In this document: in pieces, positions 1 to 9,673 of the stretch
How the letters are laid out: every line of letters begins with the position of its first letter
Position numbering within the stretch: the stretch's first letter is position 1
DNA from: Methyloprofundus sp.
Lineage (GTDB): Bacteria; Pseudomonadota; Gammaproteobacteria; Methylococcales; Methylomonadaceae
Length of the DNA stretch: 50,735 nucleotides
NCBI GenBank assembly: GCA_014859465.1
Contig: JACUUF010000014.1
Coordinates: 1 to 50,735, forward strand
Direction: 5' to 3'
Notes under the pieces: model-generated
What the model saw: the letters and a program-made list of their open reading frames with translations, nothing else
Told to the model about the DNA's origin: nothing
Database searches by the model: none
Position numbers and translations under genes: made by a program

Positions 1-954
1 GTTTTATTTCAGCAATGGCGTGGTAATGGCGAGGAACTCAAGAATGCTTCAAAATTAATTGTCGGTCCTGGGCAGGGGTGTATTTTTGTTTATCAAGGCC
101 GTGTACAAGCAGTGATTAATAAGCAATGCCTGATTAATTTAGAAACCGATAATATTCCTTTTTGGACAACGGTCAAAAAGTTTATGCAGTTTTTTGACAG
201 TGAGCATAAAGCGCATATTTATTTTTATAAGCAGACTAAAATTTTAAATCAGAAATGGGGTACCCATTCACCGATTAAGTACGATGACCCCAAATACAAA
301 TTCCCCGTTAGTTTGCGTGCCTATGGCAATTATAGTTACCGGATTTCTGACCCAGAAGGTTTTTTTGTCAATGTGGTGGGTAGTGAAAATGACTTTCATA
401 TTGAAGATTTTCGCCGCGTCATGTCTAATCGATTGGTTCATCCTTTGAGCGATTTTTTAGCGGAAAGTCGCTATTCGTATGCTGAAATTGACGCTAAACG
501 CGAAGAAATTGCCTTGGGCATGGATGCTAAATTGCAGCAAGAATTTCGCAAGCTGGGTTTTGAGATTACTGACTTTCGTATCGAAGGCGCGAATTTTGAT
601 GAAGAGACCTTAAAACGCATTAACCGCATTGCCGATTTAAGTGCCGAAGCACAAGCCGCTGCCGCAGTGGGTTTGGATTATGCACATCTGCAACAATTAG
701 AAGCGCTGCGCGAAGCAGCGCGTAATGAGGGCGGTGGTGCTGGTTTAGGGATGGGGCTAGGCGCAGGTATGGGCATGGGGCAGAGCATAGCAAATACAAT
801 GAGTGCTGGTTTTGGCGCACCTGAGCAGTTGGCTGGTAATGTTGCTTTAGATCCTATGCAAAAATTAGCGCAAATTAAGAAGATGTTTCAGGCAGAGCTT
901 ATTTCTGAGCAAGAATATAGTGCTAAGAAAAAAGAGATCTTGGATAGTCTATAA
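1..954 (+). CDS. SPFH-domain protein with C-terminal SHOCT (5' partial)
   Basis: The reading frame is already open at base 1, so the gene starts outside the window; the GTG at 112 lies inside the SPFH domain and is not the start. The visible part has an SPFH/band-7-like core of the 'virion core protein' (YdjI-like) type, an Ala-rich coiled region, a Gly/Met-rich linker (about bases 730-800), and a C-terminal SHOCT-like helix pair ending at the stop. Proteins of this family are thought to form membrane-associated scaffolds and to take part in envelope or phage-shock-type stress, but no function is proven for this one. The stop overlaps the start of the zinc-ribbon gene by one base (TAATG), so the two are co-translated and probably work together. 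Confidence 0.8.
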   Translation, partial: VLFQQWRGNGEELKNASKLIVGPGQGCIFVYQGRVQAVINKQCLINLETDNIPFWTTVKKFMQFFDSEHKAHIYFYKQTKILNQKWGTHSPIKYDDPKYKFPVSLRAYGNYSYRISDPEGFFVNVVGSENDFHIEDFRRVMSNRLVHPLSDFLAESRYSYAEIDAKREEIALGMDAKLQQEFRKLGFEITDFRIEGANFDEETLKRINRIADLSAEAQAAAAVGLDYAHLQQLEALREAARNEGGGAGLGMGLGAGMGMGQSIANTMSAGFGAPEQLAGNVALDPMQKLAQIKKMFQAELISEQEYSAKKKEILDSL

Positions 955-1613
955 TGGTCAGGTGTAAAAGTTGTTCCGCGCCATTATTGGCCAATACTAA
1001 TCGCTGTCAATATTGCGCTGTGCGTAATGATGTCGATTTGCAGGCAAAGCATGATTTCTCCGTGCATAAACAGGTGTCAGATAGAATCTGTCCACATTGT
1101 GATCACGCTTTGCAAACCATACAGCTACAGTTGGATGATGCTTTGTTTCTTGATCGCTGCACCGATTGCTTTGGTTTGTTTTTTGATTTGGGGGAGTTGG
1201 AAACTTTATTGAATTATGCGGTTAATGAGGTACATGCTATTAATTTAGCGCATCTGGATAATATTAATATCGACCGTTACCGGAAGAATCAGCCGGTAAA
1301 ATATATCAAATGCCCTGTATGTCGGGAGTTTATGCATAGAACTAATTTTGCCCAGAAAAGTGGTGTGATTGTTGATAGCTGTCGCGCGCATGGATTATGG
1401 CTGGACAGTGGTGAGGTGACCCATTTGATGGAATGGAAGAAAATGGGCGGGCAATTATTGCATGAGCGAGGACAGCGCAAAAAGCTCCCAGTAAGGCGAG
1501 TCGATTCCAGTAGAGAGAGCGATTTCTGGCCATCTTCTAGGCCTAAGGAAAAAATAGGTCTAGAATCAGATTTGTTAGATGTGCTGGCTTACTTGGTGAA
1601 GAAAATCTTATAG
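954..1613 (+). CDS. Zinc-ribbon protein with tandem zf-TFIIB-like domains
   Basis: A 219-residue protein with three predicted zinc sites. An N-terminal CxxC pair (CKSC and CQYC, residues 4-21) is followed by two zf-TFIIB-type modules (CPHC with CTDCFGLFFDLGELE, and CPVC with the pattern DSCRAHGLWLDSGEV). The 'C-x2-C...GLW-D-GE' signature is typical of the PF13453 family. The C-terminus is basic and then helical, with no signal peptide or membrane segment. Its translation is coupled to the SPFH-SHOCT gene upstream, which suggests a partner or adaptor role in the same membrane-associated assembly. The molecular role of this family is unknown; metal binding is inferred from the cysteines. Confidence 0.75.
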   Translation: MVRCKSCSAPLLANTNRCQYCAVRNDVDLQAKHDFSVHKQVSDRICPHCDHALQTIQLQLDDALFLDRCTDCFGLFFDLGELETLLNYAVNEVHAINLAHLDNINIDRYRKNQPVKYIKCPVCREFMHRTNFAQKSGVIVDSCRAHGLWLDSGEVTHLMEWKKMGGQLLHERGQRKKLPVRRVDSSRESDFWPSSRPKEKIGLESDLLDVLAYLVKKIL

Positions 1614-1667
1614 GGCGCTTATCACAAGTTTGATGAGGTCATGTGCTCATTATTATCTACGCTCATC

Positions 1668-3386
1668 TCAATCTAAGATGGGCGTGTTAGAAATTTCAAT
1701 ATGCACTGCCGCTGAGCTGAGATGTAATAAATTGTGTAAACGGCAGGTTTGTGGTTTTAGATCTGCGCGGTGCAGAGTAATAAATTCACCCGCCTGAAAT
1801 CTGTGGTCATTAAAAACGACACTATCGTTTGAGGTAAGTGCTTTTATGCCCGGCAAAAACAAAGCCCAAGTATAAATAGCGTCATGATCAGGCAGTGAAA
1901 TATAAGCAAGTTCAGATGCTAAGGCAAGTAACTTAATACCTAGCTCTATTTCATGCCCAGTGAGCTGTGTTATTCTGCGGATAATGCCGACTTCAATAGC
2001 ATCATTATGTTTTATCCCTATAATGTCGCCAACTTGGACTTTTGAACTATTATTGTCCGTATTAAAGATTATTTTATAGCCTTTGATGCTACTGTCAGGG
2101 ATATGAAATAGTGATTCTTGAATGCTTGCATTTGTTGGTTCGGCATTATCCCAAATAGTAGCATCGGTGAATTTTTTGCGATTAGCACCAAATAGCTGTT
2201 TGGCTTGAGATATATTGCTATTTTTAAAATTCGTAGCGTTATCTAGCATGTATTTCATCGCCGCTAGGGATTCGTAACCTTCGCTGACTAATTCTAAGTT
2301 AGGAACTGCCCAGCCGCCAGCAACCCTTGGATCAAGCTGGTCTATTTGCTTTTTGTCAGAGGCAATCTTTAGTGAGCTGTTATTGCGTAATGACTGTATG
2401 ATACTGGCTAAGCTCATAATGCCATATTGCTTTTTTTGTTCCACGATGCGAGTAAATTGTCTTTTTTGCTGTAGGCTTAGTGATCTGCATGCTTGCTGAA
2501 TGAGCTCGCGGTTAATCAATTTAAGAATACCGCTCCCTTGAGCCTCATTTGAGGCGTTTTTATTTATTTCAATGGCTGCGCTAAAGGCGGAAAAAAAGCG
2601 TAAGGCACTTTTTTCGGTTTTTTTCAGACGGGGTAAATGACTCGGTGGTGTATCTGTATTTAAGTCTAGACCTGAATACTGCATTGGGTTGTTCGCGGTA
2701 AACTTTTTTTCTAGCAGCATCAATGAGGTATATTTTTCTATGCAAGTAGCAAGACTAAATATCGCGCGCGGCCGAAATTGGTGTAAATCGCAATGATAAA
2801 GGGCAATAAGCTGTTTGAATGCTTTGCTAATGGTATTGCTCTGTCCGTTGTACTCATCAATTGTTAGGTCCTGTATCTCTAAGTTACTGGCTAAGCCATA
2901 GAGTAAGTAACTTTGTTTCCAGAAGTTAGCATAAGGGGCATCATACACAGCAGATATATGCAGATAGGCAGCTATAAGTGATTGTAAACCGTAAAAAAAG
3001 CTTTGAGCGTTAGCAGCATTGCTTTTTTTATTGATACAGCGGGCAAAACTATTGGCTAATTCTGCATAAATCCAGACAATATAGTCAACATGACTTTGTT
3101 CTTCAGGTGTTAGTGGAAGGGAACTATTTAAAACGCTGTTTTTTAGTGGTTCTAAAAAAGGCGGCATTGCTTGGTAAATATCAATTAAAAGCAGAGCCTT
3201 TTTTTCACTAGCTAGTTGGCTGGTTGTGTTGATGCTTTGTAGGGCGAGGAGTACTTGATGTGCTTTTTCACTGGCGCAGCTATTTTCTAATGACAACAGC
3301 CAATTATCAAAAGCTTTACCTGTTAATTCAAAGGGTAGTTGAAAGTTGCTAGGTGCGGGTGCTGATTTAAATTTATAAATATCCAT
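1668..3386 (-). CDS. Large protein with C-terminal PilZ-like domain; possible c-di-GMP receptor
   Basis: A 572-residue soluble protein with no signal peptide. About 400 residues are alpha-helical and of unknown fold. The C-terminal ~120 residues are beta-rich and include VGDIIGIK, then EVGIIRRI and IELGIKLLA, a pattern seen in non-canonical PilZ-like domains (strand-turn-'W/R.GvVR'-'elGvkll'). The canonical RxxxR plus DxSxxG PilZ ligand motif is not obvious, so c-di-GMP binding is only a possibility. The overall layout resembles the FimW-type receptors of pseudomonads, but I cannot confirm orthology. It is transcribed divergently from the HDOD gene cluster, with 173 bp between the two starts, so the groups may share regulation. 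Confidence 0.5.
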   Translation of the reverse strand: MDIYKFKSAPAPSNFQLPFELTGKAFDNWLLSLENSCASEKAHQVLLALQSINTTSQLASEKKALLLIDIYQAMPPFLEPLKNSVLNSSLPLTPEEQSHVDYIVWIYAELANSFARCINKKSNAANAQSFFYGLQSLIAAYLHISAVYDAPYANFWKQSYLLYGLASNLEIQDLTIDEYNGQSNTISKAFKQLIALYHCDLHQFRPRAIFSLATCIEKYTSLMLLEKKFTANNPMQYSGLDLNTDTPPSHLPRLKKTEKSALRFFSAFSAAIEINKNASNEAQGSGILKLINRELIQQACRSLSLQQKRQFTRIVEQKKQYGIMSLASIIQSLRNNSSLKIASDKKQIDQLDPRVAGGWAVPNLELVSEGYESLAAMKYMLDNATNFKNSNISQAKQLFGANRKKFTDATIWDNAEPTNASIQESLFHIPDSSIKGYKIIFNTDNNSSKVQVGDIIGIKHNDAIEVGIIRRITQLTGHEIELGIKLLALASELAYISLPDHDAIYTWALFLPGIKALTSNDSVVFNDHRFQAGEFITLHRADLKPQTCRLHNLLHLSSAAVHIEISNTPILD

Positions 3387-3519
3387 TTTGGCTATCTGCT
3401 ATTGAGCGGTTGTGAGTGTTAATCTATAAGACTGTCAATTTATTATAATTGTATAACAAAGCTGTATGCTGCGGCTTACTATAAAAAGAGGTGGTGGTTT
3501 TTTTGCGCGATTTTTACGC

Positions 3520-3525
3520 TATACT
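3520..3525 (+). promoter_or_regulatory. Candidate -10 box (TATACT) for the HDOD gene cluster
   Basis: TATACT lies 34 bp before the first HDOD start, in the AT-rich divergent region 3387-3559. No good -35 hexamer is found 16-18 bp upstream, only a T-run after GGTGG. A clear ribosome binding site (GAGGA at 3551-3555) precedes the ATG at 3560. Confidence 0.35.
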
Positions 3526-3559
3526 TAGTTATATATGAATTAGAGTCAAAGAGGAAAAA

Positions 3560-4849
3560 ATGGCCTTAATATCTGATTTTTTTAAGTCAAAGAAAACTGG
3601 TGCAACCACGGTAGAAGTCGATATGGACTGGGGCGAGGCTATTTCTGTAGACGACTTAAAAAAACTCATTCCTATCAGACAATTAAAAACGGAATTTTTA
3701 GAGGCCTTTGTTTGTGAACATAAGGCTAGAATTTTCTCTAAAGGAGCAACGCTGTTTGCCGCTGGAACGCCTGCCGATTGTGTTTATTTTTTATTGCGCG
3801 GCGAGGTTGAGCTGACAGATCAAAAAAGCCAGAGTTATAGTATTGATAATACTTCGCCAAAGTCCCGTTTCCCCTTATTTGCAGAGGGTGTGCATACGAC
3901 CACCGCAGTCGCTAAAACTGATTCCAGTATTTTGGCGGTATCGCAGAAAATCATGCAAATGAATCAAGAGGATAAGCAGGCACAACAATTAGAGTTACCG
4001 CCTAAATACGAAAATAATCGCTTATTGCAATTATTTGTACAAAACTTCTCCAACGATGAAGTCGTTATTCCGGCTATGCCTGATACGGCGCTACAATTAC
4101 GTAAAGCAATGCAGCAAGAGATTGGTGTGCATGAGGCGGTGAGAATTATTCAACTAGATCCTGTTGTTTCAGGTAAGTTGATTCAAGTGGCTAATTGTCC
4201 CTTATATATTACTCTGCAACCCGCTAAATCGTGTTTGGAGGCGGTTAATCGAATTGGTTTAATTGGCACGCGTAGTTTAGTCAGTACCTTGTGTTTGAAA
4301 CAGATTTTTAACAGCAAAAATCCAGTGTTAAAAAAATATATGGAGGCTTTGTGGAAACGCAGTATTTATATTTCCAGCATTAGTTATGTCTTAGCTAAAG
4401 AAACCGGCAGGGTTGATCCAGAAGAGGCATTATTAGCTGGCTTAGTAGTCGATATAGGTATTATTCCCTTATTAAGTTTTGCTGATAATTTGCCCGCAAA
4501 TTTTTATACCGAAGATGAATTAAAAGAGGCTATGGGTTTTGTACGTGGCGTAGCTGGTCGGCGAGTATTGGAGCGCTGGGATTTCCCAGAAGAATTAGTT
4601 GATATTCCGCTATACTCTAATGATTGGTATCAATACAAATCAGATCAGTTAACCGTGTTAGATATTGTAGTATTGGCTCAATTACATAGTAAAATTGGCC
4701 AAAAAAATAACAAAGTCTATCCCACTATTTCCTCTATTCCAGCAGCCAGTAAGCTGAGTGACGCGACGCTCTCACCAGAGCATTCTTTGGCGATTTTGCA
4801 CCACGCGAAAGATAAAATAAATAACGCCTTAAGAGCTTTTTCACACTAA
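3560..4849 (+). CDS. HDOD-domain protein with N-terminal CNBD-like domain (paralogue 1)
   Basis: A 429-residue soluble regulator. An N-terminal cyclic-nucleotide-binding-like fold spans about residues 40-130 (RGEVEL at 80-85). Where a phosphate-binding cassette should carry an Arg (GE...RxA) it reads TTAVAK (residues 114-119), so cNMP binding is doubtful. The C-terminal HDOD domain spans about 165-365 (IPAMPDTALQLRKAM, then VANCPLY at 210-216, where relatives have NSPLY). HDOD domains are HD-related output domains that usually lack phosphohydrolase activity and act in signalling. It is the first of three tandem paralogues and has a strong RBS (GAGGA). Confidence 0.8.
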   Translation: MALISDFFKSKKTGATTVEVDMDWGEAISVDDLKKLIPIRQLKTEFLEAFVCEHKARIFSKGATLFAAGTPADCVYFLLRGEVELTDQKSQSYSIDNTSPKSRFPLFAEGVHTTTAVAKTDSSILAVSQKIMQMNQEDKQAQQLELPPKYENNRLLQLFVQNFSNDEVVIPAMPDTALQLRKAMQQEIGVHEAVRIIQLDPVVSGKLIQVANCPLYITLQPAKSCLEAVNRIGLIGTRSLVSTLCLKQIFNSKNPVLKKYMEALWKRSIYISSISYVLAKETGRVDPEEALLAGLVVDIGIIPLLSFADNLPANFYTEDELKEAMGFVRGVAGRRVLERWDFPEELVDIPLYSNDWYQYKSDQLTVLDIVVLAQLHSKIGQKNNKVYPTISSIPAASKLSDATLSPEHSLAILHHAKDKINNALRAFSH

Positions 4850-4903
4850 ATATAATCAACTAAGCATTAACGGATTGTGCGCTTCTAGGCGATGGAGAAA
4901 AAT

Positions 4904-6226
4904 ATGTTTTGGAAGCAATTGTTTGTTAAGAATATCAAGAGTAAGTCGCGTGAAAACAACAACAAATCGGTCGTTCAGAATCCTAGAGCAACAAGAAAAA
5001 TAGCAGTAAAGCAATTAACTATAGCCTGGCCATTGTTACAAAAATTACATCCTATTCGATTATTATCCGAATCTGAACTAAAGCAGATTAAGGTGTTGGG
5101 TGAAGATTTTGAGCCTGGGCAGATTATCTATAGAGAGGGTGATCCTTTAGATTATCTTGTCTATATTATCGAAGGAGAGGTGTTGTGTGAGAATGCAATA
5201 GGAGTTCATTACGAAGTAGTCGCGCATACTTTTAAAGCTTTATATCCCTTATCCAGTAGCGACTTAAACCTGTTTACGGCGATAGCGAAAACTAAGGTAA
5301 AAGTTATTTATTTAGCCCAAGATTTATTGTTGGATAGTTCTAGTCGTCAAGTAAAAACTAATATTGATCAGTTGGCTATAGCAGGGCCATTACAAAAAAA
5401 AACCTTTGGCCAAAAATTATTAAGCCGTATGCAGGAGGGTAGTATTGAGGTGCCTAGTTTGCCCGATGTGGCGCTGCGTTTGCGTATGGCAATGCACAAA
5501 GATATCGGTATTGCCGAGGCGGTAAAAATAGTTAATTTAGATCCCAAAATTGCAGCCAGATTAATTCAGGTAGCAAACAGCCCTTTGTATCGTGGTGTGA
5601 ATTCTTATGTAAGTTGTCATGCAGCTTTAAATCGCTTGGGATTGAATGCTACGCGTAATTTAGTGACAAGACTTAGCATGCAGGCATTATTTACCAGTAA
5701 AAATAAGCTTTTAACTAAAAAAATGCACCAGGCATGGCAGCAAAGCGTCAAAGTCTCTAGTTTGTGTTATACACTGGCGTTACTTACCAATAAAGCAGAC
5801 CCTGAAGAGGCTTTATTAGCAGGCCTGACGCATAATATTGGTATTTTACCTATTGTTAAGTTAGCTGATCAGCAGGAAAACCTATCTTTCGAGAATTTAG
5901 AGGCGTGTTTACGCCTATCCCAAGCCTATATAGGGCAGATGGTATTAGCTCAATGGGATTTTCCCGAAACGGTAGTAAAAATTCCCTACTTAATTGATAA
6001 CTGGTTTTATCAGAGTGGTACTGACTTTGGTTTGGTAGATATAGTGATTTTGGCTAAATACCATAGCTTATTAGGCACCGAATATAGGTCTTTTTTGCCC
6101 GCTTTACATAACTTACCGGCCTTTCAGAAAATGGGAGCTCAAGCACTTACGTCTGATATGTCATTACAAATACTTCATGATGCAAAGCAGCAAGTTGCTG
6201 ATGCAATCAGCCTTTTTGGTGCCTAG
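4904..6226 (+). CDS. HDOD-domain protein with N-terminal CNBD-like domain (paralogue 2)
   Basis: A 440-residue paralogue of its neighbours. An in-frame ATG at 4892 exists, but GGAG at 4894-4897 sits correctly before the ATG at 4904, and starting there (MFWKQLF) matches the short amphipathic starts of the other two copies. The CNBD-like region is about residues 50-145 (EGEVLC at 90-95); the position of the ligand-binding Arg reads FTAIAK (124-129). The HDOD domain is about 180-380, with a canonical VANSPLY at 223-229. It follows paralogue 1 after 54 bp and is followed by paralogue 3 after 3 bp, so all three are probably co-transcribed. Confidence 0.8.
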   Translation: MFWKQLFVKNIKSKSRENNNKSVVQNPRATRKIAVKQLTIAWPLLQKLHPIRLLSESELKQIKVLGEDFEPGQIIYREGDPLDYLVYIIEGEVLCENAIGVHYEVVAHTFKALYPLSSSDLNLFTAIAKTKVKVIYLAQDLLLDSSSRQVKTNIDQLAIAGPLQKKTFGQKLLSRMQEGSIEVPSLPDVALRLRMAMHKDIGIAEAVKIVNLDPKIAARLIQVANSPLYRGVNSYVSCHAALNRLGLNATRNLVTRLSMQALFTSKNKLLTKKMHQAWQQSVKVSSLCYTLALLTNKADPEEALLAGLTHNIGILPIVKLADQQENLSFENLEACLRLSQAYIGQMVLAQWDFPETVVKIPYLIDNWFYQSGTDFGLVDIVILAKYHSLLGTEYRSFLPALHNLPAFQKMGAQALTSDMSLQILHDAKQQVADAISLFGA

Positions 6227-6229
6227 CTT

Positions 6230-7561
6230 ATGAATTGGCTGACTAATATTTTTTCAGGAAAGAAAGACCATAGCTCTCCAGATGGAGGGGTGATTAACTA
6301 CCTACGCTGTACGCCACCTATAGCAGAGGACTTGGGGGAATTGCAATACGAAAAAATACAACATTTAGTGCCATTAAGAAGTTTAGACAAGCAGGAGGCT
6401 GCTTTTTTACCCCACAAAATTTTAACCTATGCAGCGCAGTCGGTTATTTTTATACGCCAGCAGCCTGCGCAATATGTTTATTATCTTTTGAGTGGTGAGC
6501 TTATTTTGCAACCAGAAGGTGGCCATAATTATGAAATTACCGCCAACTCCACACGCGCCCATTTACCTATTAATAGTGGAAAATTTTTTGGTGCGACCGC
6601 GGTCGCCAAAACTGCAATAAAAATATTATTGATTGACGCTGACTTAACTAAACTTTGGACTATAAAAAGCGCTGAAGCCTTGTCTTGTGTAGAGTTGATT
6701 GATATTGCTTTACCTGAGCAATTAAATAACAGTCGTTTTTTTCAAAGCTTCATTGATGCTTATCGAGAGAATAAATTGATGTTGCCTTCTTTGCCTGATG
6801 TCGCCTTTAAATTAAAGACTGCCATGGAATATGATATTGGCATTCAAGAAGCGGTAGAAATTCTCCAAATAGACTCCGCAATAGTGGCAAAATTAATTCA
6901 GATTGCTAACAGTCCCTTGTACGCGCCTATAACGCCAATTCTTAATTGCCAAGATGCAGTAACTCGCTTAGGCTTGACTTCGACGCGTAATTTAGTGATG
7001 GGGCTCAGTTTAAAGCAGCTATTTCAGTGTAAAGATAAAAAACTGATGGGTGCAATGCACAATTTATGGCATCGGAGCTTATATATATCCTGCCTTAGTT
7101 TTGTGCTCGCTGAAGAGACCGGTACTATTAACCCTGATGATGCTTTATTGGCCGGCTTAATCAGTGATATAGGCGTGATTCCACTATTGCATTTTGCTGG
7201 ACAATATCCAGATGAGTATCCGGAAATAGTGCAATTAGAAGAGGCCATTCCTTATTTACGTGCACCTGTAGGGGCGTTGGTGTTACATACTTTAGGATTT
7301 CCTGAAGAATTGGTGTGTATTCCACTCCATTCTGAAGATTGGCACTATGAAAGTGGTGACAATATCAACTTAATTGATATTGTTATTTTGGCCAAATTAC
7401 ACAGTTATTTTGGCTCTCAACAAGCGAATCATTTACCTTATATTAATACTATTCCTGCGTACTCAAAACTTGCAAATGGTAAGTTAACTCCTGACTTTTC
7501 TTTACATGTATTGCACAGAGCAAATAAGCGCGTTAAAGCTATAATGACTATTTTTGCTTAG
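6230..7561 (+). CDS. HDOD-domain protein with N-terminal CNBD-like domain (paralogue 3)
   Basis: A 443-residue third paralogue starting 3 bp after the previous stop, so translation is probably coupled. The start MNWLTNIFSGKK resembles those of the other copies. The CNBD-like part has SGEL at 88-91 and GATAVAK at 121-127 in place of the Arg-bearing phosphate-binding cassette. The HDOD domain begins near residue 168 and contains IANSPLY. The N-terminal regions of the three copies diverge much more than the HDOD parts. That suggests gene duplication with diversification of the sensory half while the output half stayed constant. The ligand and output partner are unknown. Confidence 0.8.
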   Translation: MNWLTNIFSGKKDHSSPDGGVINYLRCTPPIAEDLGELQYEKIQHLVPLRSLDKQEAAFLPHKILTYAAQSVIFIRQQPAQYVYYLLSGELILQPEGGHNYEITANSTRAHLPINSGKFFGATAVAKTAIKILLIDADLTKLWTIKSAEALSCVELIDIALPEQLNNSRFFQSFIDAYRENKLMLPSLPDVAFKLKTAMEYDIGIQEAVEILQIDSAIVAKLIQIANSPLYAPITPILNCQDAVTRLGLTSTRNLVMGLSLKQLFQCKDKKLMGAMHNLWHRSLYISCLSFVLAEETGTINPDDALLAGLISDIGVIPLLHFAGQYPDEYPEIVQLEEAIPYLRAPVGALVLHTLGFPEELVCIPLHSEDWHYESGDNINLIDIVILAKLHSYFGSQQANHLPYINTIPAYSKLANGKLTPDFSLHVLHRANKRVKAIMTIFA

Positions 7562-7636
7562 TTTCTTTTGTGTGCAGTTGTTGCTAATTGATGCGCTTTG
7601 TCGCTTCAACGACCTTTCTAACTAATACTTACTCTT

Positions 7637-9673
7637 ATGACTAATCCATTACTTAATAACACCGAATTACCCTTGTTTGCGCAAATCAAAGCAGAGCATA
7701 TTGAGCCTGCCATTGAGCAATTATTAACTGAAGCGCAGGCTTTAGTTGAAACATTACTCGCGGAAAATGAAACCTATACCTGGGAAAACCTGATCGCACC
7801 TTTAGAAGAAGCTGAAGATTGTATTAACAAAGCCTGGTCGCCAGTAAGTCATATGAACTCGGTGGTCAATAATGATGATTTACGTGATGCTTATAACGCT
7901 TGTTTGCCCAAATTAAGTGCTTATTCCACTGCGATGGGGCAGCATAAAGGTTTATTTAAAGCGTACCAACAGATTGCCGCAAGTGAGGCTTATGCGACAC
8001 TTGCACCTGCGCAGCAAAAAATTATTCAAAACTCATTACGTGGCTTTCGGTTGTCAGGCATTGATCTTGATGATGCAAAGCAAGCACGCTACAAAGAAAT
8101 CAGTTTAGAGCTGTCGCAGCTATCCAGTAAATATGAAGAGAATGTATTAGATGCGACCAATGATTGGCAGAAACTCGTCACCAAAAAATCAGATTTAGCG
8201 GGTTTACCCGAATCTGCATTACAGCAAGCTAAGCAAACAGCCGAGCAAGAAGGTAAAAAGGGCTGGATGTTAACCTTGCAATTCCCGTCTTATTTGCCTG
8301 TTATGACCTACGCTGATGATCGCCAATTGCGCGCTGATGTCTATAAGGCATTTTCTACGCGCGCATCAGACCAAGGAACAAATCCTGAATGGGATAATAC
8401 TGAAATCATGGAAAAAACCATTGCCTTGCGTCATGAAAAGGCTTTGTTATTGGGGTTTCAAAATTATGCAGAACTGTCTTTGGCGACAAAAATGGCTAAT
8501 TCGACTCAGCAAGTCACCGAGTTTTTGGATGAATTGGCAAATAAATCATTTCCACAAGCACAAAAAGATTTAGCTGATTTAACCGCTTTTGCCACAGAAC
8601 ATTATGGCATAGCTAAGCTGCACGCCTGGGATATTGGTTATTTCTCTGAAAAAATGCGCCAGCATGCCTATGATTTATCGCAAGAAGAAGTAAAGCCGTT
8701 TTTTCCTGCACCCAAAGTATTGCAAGGATTATTTGCTGTGGTAGAAAAGCTGTACGGCTTAAATATTAGTGAAATTAAAGACTTTGATACCTGGCATAAA
8801 GACGTACGTTTTTTCCAAATTATGGACAGAAATGGCGAACTACGAGGTAAATTTTATATTGATCTATATGCGCGTGCGAAAAAGCGTGGCGGCGCATGGA
8901 TGGATGATTGTCGCGGTCGTAAAAAAATCGCTGGCAAAGTACAAACGCCGGTGGCGTATTTAGTGTGTAACTTCACACCGCCAACGGGCAATGATCCCGC
9001 GCTATTAACCCATGATGAAGTGCTGACTTTATTCCATGAATTTGGTCACGGACTGCAACACATGATGACCCAAGTCGATTACTTGGGTGTCTCGGGTATT
9101 AATGGCGTGGAATGGGATGCGGTCGAATTGCCCAGCCAGTTTATGGAAAACTGGTGCTGGGAAAAAGAAGCTTTAGCTTTGATTTCAGGGCATTATCAAA
9201 CCGGCGCGCCATTGCCTGACAGTTTATTTGACAAAATGCTTGCCGCTAAAAATTTTCAAGCAGGAATGTTAATGGTCAGACAGCTGGAGTTCAGCTTATT
9301 TGATTTTCGTTTGCATCAAGAATATGACCCAGAAAAAGGGGCGCAGATTTATCAAATGTTAAACCGAATTCGTGATCAGGTGTCAGTACTAGCTCCGCCT
9401 TCATTTAACCGCTTTGCGCACAGTTTTTCGCATATTTTTGCCGGTGGTTATGCCGCCGGTTATTATAGTTATAAGTGGGCGGAAGTCTTATCTAGCGATG
9501 CCTATTCTTTATTTGAAGAAAATGGCATTTTTCATCAGGAAACCGGCCTTGCCTTTTTAACCCATATTTTAGAAACCGGGGGGAGTGCCGATGCCATGGA
9601 TTTATTTGTTCAATTCCGTGGTCGTGAGCCCAATATTGATGCCCTATTAAGACATAATGGTATTAGCGCATGA
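7637..9673 (+). CDS. prlC: Oligopeptidase A (M3 zinc metallopeptidase)
   Basis: 678 residues, the usual length for PrlC/OpdA. It hydrolyses cytosolic oligopeptides, including cleaved signal peptides. The zinc motif HEFGH is at residues 467-471, with the downstream third-ligand region containing [17 protein letters not shown], and the conserved C-terminal block with [18 protein letters not shown]. There is no signal peptide, as expected for a cytosolic enzyme. Its stop overlaps the ubiD start by four bases (ATGA), so the two are translationally coupled. The pairing has no obvious biochemical logic. A 75-bp gap separates it from the HDOD cluster, and no terminator is evident in the gap. Confidence 0.95.
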   Translation: MTNPLLNNTELPLFAQIKAEHIEPAIEQLLTEAQALVETLLAENETYTWENLIAPLEEAEDCINKAWSPVSHMNSVVNNDDLRDAYNACLPKLSAYSTAMGQHKGLFKAYQQIAASEAYATLAPAQQKIIQNSLRGFRLSGIDLDDAKQARYKEISLELSQLSSKYEENVLDATNDWQKLVTKKSDLAGLPESALQQAKQTAEQEGKKGWMLTLQFPSYLPVMTYADDRQLRADVYKAFSTRASDQGTNPEWDNTEIMEKTIALRHEKALLLGFQNYAELSLATKMANSTQQVTEFLDELANKSFPQAQKDLADLTAFATEHYGIAKLHAWDIGYFSEKMRQHAYDLSQEEVKPFFPAPKVLQGLFAVVEKLYGLNISEIKDFDTWHKDVRFFQIMDRNGELRGKFYIDLYARAKKRGGAWMDDCRGRKKIAGKVQTPVAYLVCNFTPPTGNDPALLTHDEVLTLFHEFGHGLQHMMTQVDYLGVSGINGVEWDAVELPSQFMENWCWEKEALALISGHYQTGAPLPDSLFDKMLAAKNFQAGMLMVRQLEFSLFDFRLHQEYDPEKGAQIYQMLNRIRDQVSVLAPPSFNRFAHSFSHIFAGGYAAGYYSYKWAEVLSSDAYSLFEENGIFHQETGLAFLTHILETGGSADAMDLFVQFRGREPNIDALLRHNGISA

